A stretch of 62,754 bases of DNA from Rhodanobacter denitrificans. GTDB taxonomy: Bacteria > Pseudomonadota > Gammaproteobacteria > Xanthomonadales > Rhodanobacteraceae. The stretch covers positions 1-62,754 of the forward strand of contig QFPO01000019.1 of assembly GCA_003241385.1 (NCBI GenBank), given 5' to 3'. The first letter of the stretch is position 1; every line of letters starts with the position of its first letter. Below the pieces are notes generated by a model. It was not told the origin of the DNA and searched no databases. It worked only from the letters and a program-made list of their open reading frames with translations. Shown in pieces: positions 19,519 to 28,526 of this stretch. A program made the position numbers and the translations under genes.

Positions 19519-19800
19519 GGGACGGACCTGCCGGGAAAACCCGGCGAATCTTAACATCGCGCGCCGGGCGGCCGACCCCGCGTCGCCGCGGCAGCGGCGG
19601 TGCCGGTAGTCACCGCGATAGCGATTGCCTACACTCCGGCCGACGATGCCTGTTCATCCGCAACTCGCCGCCGCTTCCGGTGGCGTCCGCGGCACGCCGG
19701 CGATGCCGGCCCATAGGCGCATCGATCGACCCGGCACGGAATCGAGCGCGGGACACGGGCGTTTTCGAGCGACGGACGGTTCCGGGGAGACACCACGAGC

Positions 19801-22800
19801 ATGCTGCCGACAGGTCATCGACGATCGCGTGTGCTGCGCGCGCTGCTCGCGTCGGCGCTCGTGCTGGCCGGCGGTCCGGCGGCGGCCGTGCAGCGCGACT
19901 ACGTGTTCGAAGGCGTCGGCCGCGAGCAGGGGCTCGGCCAGAGCACCGTGCACGCGATCGCGCAGGACCGCATCGGCTATCTGTGGGTCGGCAGCGAGTC
20001 GGGCCTGTATCGCTACGACGGCCGCCACTTCGTCCGCTTCGACGGCCATCAGGCCGGCCAGCCGGACCTGTCCGCGGTCGTCGTGACCTCGCTCGCGGTC
20101 GACGGCGAGGGCCGGCTCTGGGCCGGCCTGCTGACGCACGGCCTGGTCCGGATCGATCCGGCGCGCGAGGACGCCTGGTACACGCCGCCCGGCGTCGAGC
20201 CGGGCCTGCGCGCGATCAACGTGCAGGCGCTCGCGTTCGACGGCCGCGACGTGCTGTGGGTCGCCGACGACGCCGGTCTGCGTGCGGTGTCGCCGCGCGA
20301 CGGCGCGACGCTGCGGCGGGTGGCCTCGCCGCAGGTCGACGGCGCGCCGGCCGACATCACCGCGCTGCGCGCGACCGCCGACGGCGCGCTCTGGGTCGGC
20401 ACCCCGGCCGGCATCTGGCGGCTGGCCGCCGGTGCCGGCGAGCTGGAACGCCTGCCCGAGACGCGCAATGCCTATGCGTTCCACGCATCGGCCGACGGCA
20501 CCGTCTACGCCGGTACCGGCGACGGCCTGATCGCGCTGGGCGCGGACGGCTCGACACGCAGCGTATGGGCCGGCCGCGACGCGACCGTGCGCGCGATCGG
20601 CGAGGACGTGCACGGCCGGCTCTGGCTGGCCGTGTCCGGACAGGGCCTGGTCGTGGTCGATCCGAAGACCGGCGCGGTGCGCGTGCTCGGTCCGAACCGC
20701 GCCCTGCCCGGCTATCCGCCCGACACGACGATCCGCAGCCTCGCGGTCGACCGCTCCGGCCTGCTCTGGATCGGCATGCGTGCGCACGGCCTGCTGCGCG
20801 TCAACCCCGACGGCGCGCCGCTGCCGTACGTCGCCGATCTGGACGAATCGCGCGCGTTCGCGCCGACCAACAACATCCGCGCGTTCCTCGAGGACGGCGA
20901 AGGCCAGCTGTGGATCGGCACCGAGGGCGACGGCCTCAAGCGCTACGATCCGCGCAGCGGCCGCTTCACCTACTACCTCAAGCCGCTGCTCGATTCGCTG
21001 CGTCCGCAGAGCGGCACCGGCCGCCTGCGCGTGAACCGCCTGGCCGACGCCGGCGACGGGCGCGTACTGGTCGCCAGCGAGTACGGCCTCAGCCTGTTCG
21101 ATCCGACGACCGGCAGCGCGACCACGCTCACGCTGGCCGAGGAGACGCGCAGCAAGACGCGCACGGTCGACGTGCTCTCGGTGCTGCGCGCGTCCGACGG
21201 GCGGATCTGGTACGGCACCCGCTCGGGCAGCCTCGCGCGCGGCGATCTCGCCGCCGGCACCTGGCAGGTGTTCGACGATCCGGTCGATCCGGCCGCGCCG
21301 CATGCGCGCAACAGCGTGTTCGCGTTGATCGAGGACCGGCTCGGCCGGATCTGGGCCGGCACGCTCGACGGGCTGCGCCTGATCGATCCCGCCAGCGGCC
21401 GCGTGCGCGCGTTCCGCTACGTGCCCGGCGATCCGCGCTCGCTGTCCAACAACATCGTGCGCTCGCTGCTCGAGGACCACGACGGCCGCCTCTGGGTCGG
21501 CACCCACGGCGGCCTGGACCGGCTCGACACGCTCGGCGAGGAATCGGCGCGCTTCACGCGCTGGGCGCGCGCGGACGGCCTGCCCGACGACACCGTCTAC
21601 GCGCTGCTCGAGGATCCGCTCGGCCGGGTCTGGCTCAGCACCAATCGCGGCCTGACCTGGTACGACCGCGCCGCCGGCACGTTCCACACGGCCGCACCCG
21701 GCGACGGCCTGCAGGACCTGGAATTCAACGGCGGTGCCGCGCTGCGCCTGCGCGACGGGCGCATGGCGTTCGGCGGCCTGCGCGGCTTCAACCTGTTCCA
21801 GCCTTCCAAGATCACCGCGAGCCGCTACGAGGCGCCGGTCGTGATCACCGGCGTACGGATCGGCGCGCAGCCGCGCGTGGACACGATCGCCGGTCCGGTG
21901 CAGATGCGCCACGCGGACGGCATGGTCCACTTCTCGTTCGCGTCGCTGGACTTCGCCACGTCGGCGAGCCCGCGCCTGAGCTACCGGCTCGAGGGCTTCG
22001 ACCCCGGCTGGATCGACGCCGGCGATCAGGCCGAGGCGATCTACGCCAACCTCGATCCGGGCCACTACCGGTTCCGCGTCCGCGCGACCGATCGCCCGGG
22101 CCACGAGGCGCCGCAGGCCGAGGTCGACCTGGTCGTCGAGGCGCCGTGGTGGGCCAGCGACCTGGCCAAGCTGGTCTACGCGCTCAGCGCGGCCGGCCTG
22201 ATCGCACTGGCGCTGGCGCTGCGCGCCAGCCGCAACGCCGCGATACGCCATCACCACCAGGAACTGCGCGAACGCGAGGACCGCCTGCGCATGGTGCTGT
22301 GGGGATCGGGCGACGAGTTCTGGGACTGGAACATCCCGCGCGGCGTGCTGATCCGCTTCGGCAGCCGCCTGCTGATGAGCGGCCATCCGCAGGACGAGAT
22401 CCCGATCGACCGCTGGCAGCAGCAGTCGGTGCATCCGGACGACCTGCAGGGCATGCGCGAGCGGGTCCGCGCGCACCTGGACGGAGAGACCGAGATCTAC
22501 GAGTCCGAACACCGCCTGCGCCGCCGCAACGGCGACTGGATCTGGGTCATGGCGCGCGGCAAGGTGGTCGAGCGAGACGCCGCCGGCCGGCCGCTGCGGC
22601 TGTGCGGCACCGCGCGCGACATCACGCGCTCGCGCGCCGCCGACCGCGAGCGCCGCATCGCGCTGGAGGTGATCCGCAGCATGAGCGAGGCGGTCGTCGT
22701 GACCGACCTGGAGTCGCGCTTCGTCTCGGTCAACCCGGCCTTCACGCAGATGACCGGCTGGCGCGAGGAGGAAGTCGTCGACCGCCCGACCTCGATCCTC

Positions 22801-24345
22801 GACTGCGGCCAGCACACCGGCGAGTTCTACGAGGAGCTGCGCGCGACGCAGGCACGCACCGGCCACTGGAACGGCGAGCTGTGGCAGCGCCGCAAGGACG
22901 GCAGCGAGTTCCTGTGCCTGCTGCAGCTCAGCGAGGTCTGCGACGCCGACGGCGTGCGCACGCACTACGTCGGCGTGCTGACCGACATCACCGACCGCAA
23001 GCGCTCCGAGCAGGAACTGCGCTACCTCGCCAACTACGACATGCTGACCGGCCTGCCGAACCGCTCGCTGCTGTCCGAGCGCCTCGCGCACGCGATCGTC
23101 CGCTCGCGGCGCAGCGGCCGCAAGGTCGCCGTGCTGTTCCTGGACCTGGACCGCTTCAAGCACGTCAACGACTCGATGGGCCACGCCGCCGGCGACCGCC
23201 TGCTCAAGGCGGCCGGCGCGCGGCTGCGCCGCATCGTGCGCGACAGCGACACGGTCGCACGCCACGGCGGCGACGAGTTCACCGTGGTGCTCGACATCGT
23301 CGACTTCCACGAGGCCGAGCGCGTCGCGCAGAAGATCATCTCGGCGTTCAGCCAGCCGCTCGAGCTCGGCAACGGCCAGGACGTCGTGATCTCGCCGTCG
23401 ATCGGCATCAGCCTGTACCCGGACCACGGGCAGTTCTCGGTGGACCTGCTCAAGTACGCCGACACCGCGATGTACCAGTCCAAGGAGCGCGGCCGCAACA
23501 CCTACATGTTCTACACCGAGGCGATGGATGCCTCCACGCGCATGCGTGCGACCCTGGTCGGCGCGCTGCGCAAGGCGATCGAGCGCGGCGAGCTGCACCT
23601 GCTCTACCAGCCCAAGCTGTCGCTGCTCGACGACCGCATCACCGGCGTGGAGGCGCTGCTGCGCTGGAACAGCGAGGAGCTGGGCCTGATCTCGCCGTCG
23701 GAGTTCATCCCGATCGCCGAGGAGACCGGCATGATCGTCGAGGTCGGCGAATGGGTGCTGCGCGAAGCCTGCGCGCAGCTCACGCGCTGGCGCGACGCCG
23801 GCATCGAGGACATCGGCATGTCGGTCAACGTCTCGGTGCTGCAGCTGCTGCGCGGCGAGCTGCCGCAGCGCCTGTGCGACATCCTCGCCGAGTTCGACGT
23901 GGCGCCGAACCGGTTCGAACTGGAGCTGACCGAGAGCATGGTCATGGCCAACGCCGAGCAGTCGATCACGACACTGCGCCAGCTCAAGACCGTCGGCGTC
24001 ACGCTGGCGATCGACGACTTCGGCACCGGCTACTCGTCGCTGGCCTACCTGAAGCGCCTGCCGATCGACACGCTGAAGATCGACAAGGCCTTCGTCGGCG
24101 ACATCACGACCGATCCGGACGACGAGGCGATCACCGCGACGATCATCAACATGGCCCATTCGCTCGGGCTCAACGTCGTCGCCGAGGGCGTCGAGTCGGC
24201 CGAGCAGATCGAATACCTGCGCGAGCAGGGCTGCGACGAGGTGCAGGGCCACTGGCTGTCGTGGCCGCTGACGCAGGATGCGTGCCTGGAGTTCCTGCGC
24301 GCGCGCCCGGCACGCCGCGGCGTCGAGGCGCCGGGCTGGGGCTGA
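19801..24345 (+). CDS. Two-component-type propeller / PAS / GGDEF / EAL cyclic-di-GMP protein
   Basis: A 1514-residue inner-membrane signalling protein. After a signal sequence, residues about 35-700 form the double seven-bladed periplasmic sensor of hybrid regulators (repeats of 'D.G.LWvGt..GL.R'). A Y_Y_Y domain follows at about 700-785 (YRLEGFDPGWIDAG), then a transmembrane helix near 790-812. Two PAS domains cover about 825-945 and 955-1070. The GGDEF active site is at 1156-1160, preceded by an intact I-site RDSD five residues earlier. The EAL domain begins with EALLRW at 1284 and keeps DDFGTGYSSLAYLKRLP. Both synthase and phosphodiesterase motifs are complete. The ligand sensed is unknown. 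Confidence 0.93.
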   Translation: MLPTGHRRSRVLRALLASALVLAGGPAAAVQRDYVFEGVGREQGLGQSTVHAIAQDRIGYLWVGSESGLYRYDGRHFVRFDGHQAGQPDLSAVVVTSLAVDGEGRLWAGLLTHGLVRIDPAREDAWYTPPGVEPGLRAINVQALAFDGRDVLWVADDAGLRAVSPRDGATLRRVASPQVDGAPADITALRATADGALWVGTPAGIWRLAAGAGELERLPETRNAYAFHASADGTVYAGTGDGLIALGADGSTRSVWAGRDATVRAIGEDVHGRLWLAVSGQGLVVVDPKTGAVRVLGPNRALPGYPPDTTIRSLAVDRSGLLWIGMRAHGLLRVNPDGAPLPYVADLDESRAFAPTNNIRAFLEDGEGQLWIGTEGDGLKRYDPRSGRFTYYLKPLLDSLRPQSGTGRLRVNRLADAGDGRVLVASEYGLSLFDPTTGSATTLTLAEETRSKTRTVDVLSVLRASDGRIWYGTRSGSLARGDLAAGTWQVFDDPVDPAAPHARNSVFALIEDRLGRIWAGTLDGLRLIDPASGRVRAFRYVPGDPRSLSNNIVRSLLEDHDGRLWVGTHGGLDRLDTLGEESARFTRWARADGLPDDTVYALLEDPLGRVWLSTNRGLTWYDRAAGTFHTAAPGDGLQDLEFNGGAALRLRDGRMAFGGLRGFNLFQPSKITASRYEAPVVITGVRIGAQPRVDTIAGPVQMRHADGMVHFSFASLDFATSASPRLSYRLEGFDPGWIDAGDQAEAIYANLDPGHYRFRVRATDRPGHEAPQAEVDLVVEAPWWASDLAKLVYALSAAGLIALALALRASRNAAIRHHHQELREREDRLRMVLWGSGDEFWDWNIPRGVLIRFGSRLLMSGHPQDEIPIDRWQQQSVHPDDLQGMRERVRAHLDGETEIYESEHRLRRRNGDWIWVMARGKVVERDAAGRPLRLCGTARDITRSRAADRERRIALEVIRSMSEAVVVTDLESRFVSVNPAFTQMTGWREEEVVDRPTSILDCGQHTGEFYEELRATQARTGHWNGELWQRRKDGSEFLCLLQLSEVCDADGVRTHYVGVLTDITDRKRSEQELRYLANYDMLTGLPNRSLLSERLAHAIVRSRRSGRKVAVLFLDLDRFKHVNDSMGHAAGDRLLKAAGARLRRIVRDSDTVARHGGDEFTVVLDIVDFHEAERVAQKIISAFSQPLELGNGQDVVISPSIGISLYPDHGQFSVDLLKYADTAMYQSKERGRNTYMFYTEAMDASTRMRATLVGALRKAIERGELHLLYQPKLSLLDDRITGVEALLRWNSEELGLISPSEFIPIAEETGMIVEVGEWVLREACAQLTRWRDAGIEDIGMSVNVSVLQLLRGELPQRLCDILAEFDVAPNRFELELTESMVMANAEQSITTLRQLKTVGVTLAIDDFGTGYSSLAYLKRLPIDTLKIDKAFVGDITTDPDDEAITATIINMAHSLGLNVVAEGVESAEQIEYLREQGCDEVQGHWLSWPLTQDACLEFLRARPARRGVEAPGWG

Positions 24346-24424
24346 GGCCGGTGCCGCGACCGGCCGTTGCGGCCGGCCGCTCCTGAACTGCCGCCGCCCG
24401 CAGCGCGCGGGCGGCGGCGGGGCC

Positions 24425-26170
24425 TCACTCGAAACCGCTCTCGAAGATCGTGTCGTCCGCCACTTCGGGCACGGTCACGCCGTAGGTGCAGCCGCGTGCG
24501 CCGCCGGCATTGCCGGAGTTGAACGCGAAGCCGATCTGGTTGACCTGATCGGCCGTGTAGCCCATCGCGGCGGCGGCGTTGATGACCGCCTGCGCGGCCG
24601 TCTTCTGGTTGACGCCGCTGCCGGTGGTCATCGACAGGCCGCGCGCGTGCGCACGGTCCATCGCCTGGCCGCCGATCAGCTCGCGCGCGTAGAAGTTGCA
24701 CGAGGCCCAGTACTGGCCCTGCGCGTGGATGCCGCTGCCGATGTTGCCGGGATAGGTGCGGTTGAGCTGCCAGTTGACGACGCGGCCGGACCAGAACGGG
24801 TTGTGGCCGTCCCAGCTGAACATCCAGTAGTACTGGGCGTCGGCCGGCGTCCACTGGCCCGGGAAGTCCGCGCTGTAGGAATGCGCGAAGTAGTCGCCGA
24901 CGCCCTCGGACAGGCCCTCGGTCTGCGAGATCACGCCGGCCAGCCAGTGATGCAGGCCGTGACCGAGCTCGTGCACGATGACGTCGGCGTCCTCGGCGTC
25001 GTCGACGCCGCCTTCACCGAACTGCAGACGGCGCGTCGCCGGCGTGTAGCTGGAATTGTCCTGGCCGCTGAACCCGTGCGGATCGAACACGACGGCGGTG
25101 TTGCTCGGGTTCGGCACCGCGGTGATGCCGAGCGTCTGGTTGACGTACCGCATGTAGGTGTCGATGTGGTAGTACGTGTTGACGCCTTCGAACGCATCCT
25201 GGGCGCGCGTGAAGTTGAAGTCGCTCGAGGCCTGCGTCACGCAGTCGCCGGCCGACGGCGGTGCCCAGTCCAGGCAGGACGCGTAGGTGCCGACCAGGCT
25301 GTGGACGCCGCCGCTGAAGGTCAGGTCGCGCAGCGTCACGGCGTGCCGTGCGGCGGTCAGCTGGGTCGTATCGGCGTCGCTGCCGTCGACGTAGCCGGCC
25401 GAGCCATAGGTGCTGCGCGTGTACGACAGCGGATCGGGATAGAACACCATCGCGGTGCCGTCGGCGTAGGCGTTGGTGTCCTCGGCGCGCAGGATCTCGC
25501 CGGTCTGCGCGTCGACGAGCACTTCCCAGGCGCCGTCGAGGCCGACCGCCTGCACGGTGGTCTGCCAGACGCGATGGGTGCCGGTCGGCGCGCGGTAGAC
25601 GACCTCGCGCGCGTCCTCGAACAGGATGCGTGCGTCGGCCGCGATGCCAAGGTAGTCGCGCGCGATCGACATCGCATCCGCACCGCTGCGGCGCGACACC
25701 GTGTCGACGGTCTGCAGCCCGCGCTGCGTGCCGTTGGACACGAAGATCACCTTGCCGGCCGGCGTGACGCTGACCGCGAGCCAGCTGTCGTAGACCGGCA
25801 GTCCCTGCGCGGTCTGGTTGAAGCGCACGACCGAGAAGTCGTCGCCCTGGCGCACCTCGTGCGTGACCAGCGTGTCGAGCTCGTTCTGCTGCAGGCCGAG
25901 CACGCCGTGGCGCGCGGCCAGGTATTCGCGTGCCATCTGCTCGGGCGCGGCGCGCTGCGCGGTGTACCGAGGCGTATGGATCGAAAGCGCGGCTCCGTCG
26001 CTCAGGTACTGTCCGTCCTCGCGATCGGCCGGGCGCTCGGCGGCGACGACGCCGCGCGTCAGCGCCGCGTTCTGCGCGGGAATGTACGGCTGTGCCTGTA
26101 CGTACCCGGCCGCACAGGCCAAAATGATCGACAAGGTCAACGGGCGCAGCGCCCGGGTGGTTCGGTTCAT
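24425..26170 (-). CDS. Secreted thermolysin/fungalysin-like zinc metalloprotease with GFE tail
   Basis: A 581-residue exported protease made as a proenzyme. A signal peptide ends near VQAQ, followed by an FTP-type propeptide and PepSY-like segment to about residue 240. The catalytic zinc motif HELGH is at 400-404, and the third ligand Glu lies in EGLSEGVGDYFAH about 25 residues later, the spacing of the M36/M4 superfamily. The protein ends DDTIFESGFE, the same tail class as other exported proteins in this window. It is convergent with the GGDEF-EAL gene. Likely extracellular protein degradation; specificity unknown. Confidence 0.9.
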   Translation of the reverse strand: MNRTTRALRPLTLSIILACAAGYVQAQPYIPAQNAALTRGVVAAERPADREDGQYLSDGAALSIHTPRYTAQRAAPEQMAREYLAARHGVLGLQQNELDTLVTHEVRQGDDFSVVRFNQTAQGLPVYDSWLAVSVTPAGKVIFVSNGTQRGLQTVDTVSRRSGADAMSIARDYLGIAADARILFEDAREVVYRAPTGTHRVWQTTVQAVGLDGAWEVLVDAQTGEILRAEDTNAYADGTAMVFYPDPLSYTRSTYGSAGYVDGSDADTTQLTAARHAVTLRDLTFSGGVHSLVGTYASCLDWAPPSAGDCVTQASSDFNFTRAQDAFEGVNTYYHIDTYMRYVNQTLGITAVPNPSNTAVVFDPHGFSGQDNSSYTPATRRLQFGEGGVDDAEDADVIVHELGHGLHHWLAGVISQTEGLSEGVGDYFAHSYSADFPGQWTPADAQYYWMFSWDGHNPFWSGRVVNWQLNRTYPGNIGSGIHAQGQYWASCNFYARELIGGQAMDRAHARGLSMTTGSGVNQKTAAQAVINAAAAMGYTADQVNQIGFAFNSGNAGGARGCTYGVTVPEVADDTIFESGFE

Positions 26171-26299
26171 TCGGTGATCTCCCGCAGTGCGTTGGTGTAT
26201 CGAGTGGCCCCTAGTCGCCGCGACACTCCCTCGGCAACCGGTCGATCATAGCCCCGGCGGGCCCGCCCCGGCGCAGCTGCGGGGGCCACGGCACTGGTG

Positions 26300-26305
26300 T
26301 ATGAT
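26300..26305 (+). promoter_or_regulatory. Possible metK -10 box
   Basis: TATGAT, one mismatch from the sigma-70 -10 consensus, lies 48 bases before the metK start codon. No good -35 hexamer is found at the proper distance in the very GC-rich sequence upstream, so this is weak support. Confidence 0.3.
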
Positions 26306-26353
26306 CCGCGCCCCCAAGCATCCATTCATCCGTATAGAAGGATATTCGCCGCA

Positions 26354-27553
26354 ATGACCAGCTACCTGTTCACGTCAGAATCGGTGTCCGAGGGCCATCC
26401 GGACAAGGTCGCCGACCAGATCTCCGACGCCGTTCTCGACGCGATCCTGGCGCAGGACAAGCGCGCCCGCGTCGCCTGCGAGACCCTGGTCAAGACCGGT
26501 GTGGCGATCGTCGCCGGCGAAGTCACGACCAGCGCCTGGATCGACCTGGAGGCGCTGACGCGCAAGGTCATCCTCGACATCGGCTACGACAGCTCGCAGG
26601 TCGGCTTCGACGGCGAGACCTGCGGCGTGCTGAACCTGATCGGCAAGCAGTCCCCCGACATCAACCAGGGCGTGGACCGCAAGAAGCCCGAGGAGCAGGG
26701 CGCCGGCGACCAGGGCCTGATGTTCGGCTACGCGACGAACGAGACCAAGGACTACATGCCCGCGGCGATCTACTACTCGCACCGTCTGGTCGAGCAGCAG
26801 GCCAAGGTGCGCAAGAAGAAGAACTCGCCGCTGCCGTGGCTGCGTCCGGACGCCAAGTCGCAGGTCACGCTGCGCTACGAGGACGGCAAGGCGGTCGCGA
26901 TCGACGCGGTGGTGCTGTCGACCCAGCACGATCCGTCGGTGCGGCAGAAGGATCTGGTCGAGGCCGTGCGCGAGACGATCCTCAAGCCGGTGCTGCCGGC
27001 CAAGTGGCTGCACAAGGGCACCAAGTACCACATCAACCCGACCGGCAAGTTCGTGATCGGCGGGCCGGTCGGCGACTGCGGCCTGACCGGCCGCAAGATC
27101 ATCGTCGACACCTATGGCGGCTGGGCCCGTCACGGCGGCGGCGCGTTCTCGGGCAAGGATCCGTCCAAGGTCGACCGCTCGGCCGCCTATGCGGCGCGCT
27201 ACGTCGCCAAGAACATCGTCGCCGCCGGCATCGCCGACCGCTGCGAGGTGCAGGTCAGCTACGCGATCGGCGTGGCCGAGCCGACCTCGATCTCGGTCAC
27301 GACGTTCGGCACCGGCAAGATCCCGGACGAGAAGATCGAGAAGCTGATCCGCAAGCACTTCGACCTGCGCCCCTACGGCATCATCAAGATGCTCGACCTG
27401 GTCCACCCGATGTACCAGGCGACCGCGAGCTACGGCCACTTCGGCCGCATGCCGTACCAGGTCACGCTGGCCGACGGCGAGACGTTCACGGCGTTCTCGT
27501 GGGAGAAGACCGATCGCGCCGAGGCGCTGCGCGCCGACGCGAAGATCAAGTAA
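26354..27553 (+). CDS. metK: S-adenosylmethionine synthetase
   Basis: A 399-residue cytoplasmic enzyme that makes S-adenosylmethionine from methionine and ATP. Start 26354 (MTSYLFTSESVSEGHPDKVA) has GAAGGA in the leader; the conserved N terminus fixes it. All signatures are visible: SEGHPDKVADQISDA, the GAGDQG nucleotide motif, GGPVGDCGLTGRKIIVDTYG and GGGAFSGKDPSKVDRSAAY. It is a single gene followed directly by a strong intrinsic terminator. No recognisable SAM or SAH riboswitch was seen upstream. Confidence 0.97.
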   Translation: MTSYLFTSESVSEGHPDKVADQISDAVLDAILAQDKRARVACETLVKTGVAIVAGEVTTSAWIDLEALTRKVILDIGYDSSQVGFDGETCGVLNLIGKQSPDINQGVDRKKPEEQGAGDQGLMFGYATNETKDYMPAAIYYSHRLVEQQAKVRKKKNSPLPWLRPDAKSQVTLRYEDGKAVAIDAVVLSTQHDPSVRQKDLVEAVRETILKPVLPAKWLHKGTKYHINPTGKFVIGGPVGDCGLTGRKIIVDTYGGWARHGGGAFSGKDPSKVDRSAAYAARYVAKNIVAAGIADRCEVQVSYAIGVAEPTSISVTTFGTGKIPDEKIEKLIRKHFDLRPYGIIKMLDLVHPMYQATASYGHFGRMPYQVTLADGETFTAFSWEKTDRAEALRADAKIK

Positions 27554-27588
27554 GCGCCCGCCGCGCGGCGACGCGCGACAGTCGACAC

Positions 27589-27622
27589 GACAACGGGGCG
27601 CCAGGGCGCCCCGTTGTCTTTT
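27589..27622 (+). terminator. Intrinsic terminator of metK
   Basis: A perfect 14-bp stem (GACAACGGGGCGCC and its complement) with only AG between the arms, so the top pairs must open. It is followed by TCTTTT. It starts 36 bases after the metK stop. Confidence 0.85.
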
Positions 27623-27691
27623 GCACGCGGCCCCCACCCGGCTGGCGATGGAATAGCCCCATGCCCTGCGTCAGGGCCCGAGGAGAAGCAG

Positions 27692-28501
27692 ATGCAGAAT
27701 GCCGATCAACGTCAACTGCTCGCCGCCGCCGTGGTCCTTGCCTGTGCCGTCGCGATCTGGCGAGCCGCACAGGCGCTCAGCCTGCAATCGGGATTCGATC
27801 CCGCACACCAGCACGTCGTGTTCGCCGTCCTGCTCGGCCCGTTCGTGTTTGCCCTGATCGCACTGGCGTTGCGCTGGCACGGCAGGGGACTGCGCTGGCT
27901 GGGACTGGCGCGCGAGGGCGCGGCGCGCGCCGCGGCGACCGGACTGCTGGCCTATCTGCTGCCGGCCGGCCTGGCGCTGGCCGCGTGCCTGGCTGCCGGC
28001 GTGCTGTCGATATCGGCGCAGGCGCCGCTCGGCGAACTGCTTTCGGGCATCGCGATGATCGCGGTGCTCGTGCTCCTGGGGGAAGCGCTGCCGGAGGAGT
28101 TGCTGTTCCGCGGCTATCTGTGGGCCGGGTTGTCCGGGGTGTTGTCGACCTGGCAGGTGGTGGCCGCCCAGGCGGTGCTGTTCGTCGTGGCAGCCGCCGC
28201 GATGGGAGCGGTCGCCAATCCACTCGATGCATCGTTCCTGTTGTGCTTCGCTGTCGTGCTCGGTCTACTGCGTGCCGCCACCGCCAGCCTGTGGGCACCG
28301 ATCGCCTTCCATCTGGCGTTCATGGTCGTGCAGCAGAGCATGGGCAGCTCTCGCAATCTGTTCGCGGTCGACCGGCCCGAGCTCATGCAGATGATGATGG
28401 CGATGCTGCCTTTCAGCATCGCCATCATCGCGTTTCACCGCCGCGTCGCCTGGACCGCACGGCCGACGCCCGGAACGCCCGGCACCTCTCAGCAAGGCTG
28501 A
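27692..28501 (+). CDS. CPBP-family intramembrane protease (CAAX/ABI type)
   Basis: A 269-residue polytopic membrane protein. Start 27692 has GAGGAG seven to ten bases upstream. The ABI/CPBP motif 1 is EELLFRGYLW near residue 136 (two glutamates and the arginine), and motif 2 is the histidine in FHLAFMVVQ near 206. These residues form the glutamate-type intramembrane protease site of the Rce1 superfamily. About seven or eight hydrophobic helices surround them. Substrate unknown; bacterial members act in peptide maturation or self-immunity, but no such peptide gene was seen beside it. It converges on the S9 peptidase gene with 25 bases between the stops. Confidence 0.85.
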   Translation: MQNADQRQLLAAAVVLACAVAIWRAAQALSLQSGFDPAHQHVVFAVLLGPFVFALIALALRWHGRGLRWLGLAREGAARAAATGLLAYLLPAGLALAACLAAGVLSISAQAPLGELLSGIAMIAVLVLLGEALPEELLFRGYLWAGLSGVLSTWQVVAAQAVLFVVAAAAMGAVANPLDASFLLCFAVVLGLLRAATASLWAPIAFHLAFMVVQQSMGSSRNLFAVDRPELMQMMMAMLPFSIAIIAFHRRVAWTARPTPGTPGTSQQG

Positions 28502-28526
28502 CACGGGCTGTTCGGAACAACGCTCT

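Noticed and set aside
19519..19800. 6S RNA gene near ygfB-pepP
   Set aside because: 6S RNA lies near this gene pair in many gammaproteobacteria, but this gap shows no long rod-like hairpin with a central bubble and no zapA or ygfA neighbour.
24390..24418. Strong 12-bp GC hairpin between convergent genes as an intrinsic terminator
   Set aside because: The stem is perfect but neither strand has a U-tract; it may block transcription, but I cannot call it a proper terminator.
26171..26353. SAM or SAH riboswitch before metK
   Set aside because: Only a short ATCC/GGAT hairpin is seen; I could not find the conserved helices or core of a known SAM or SAH aptamer.
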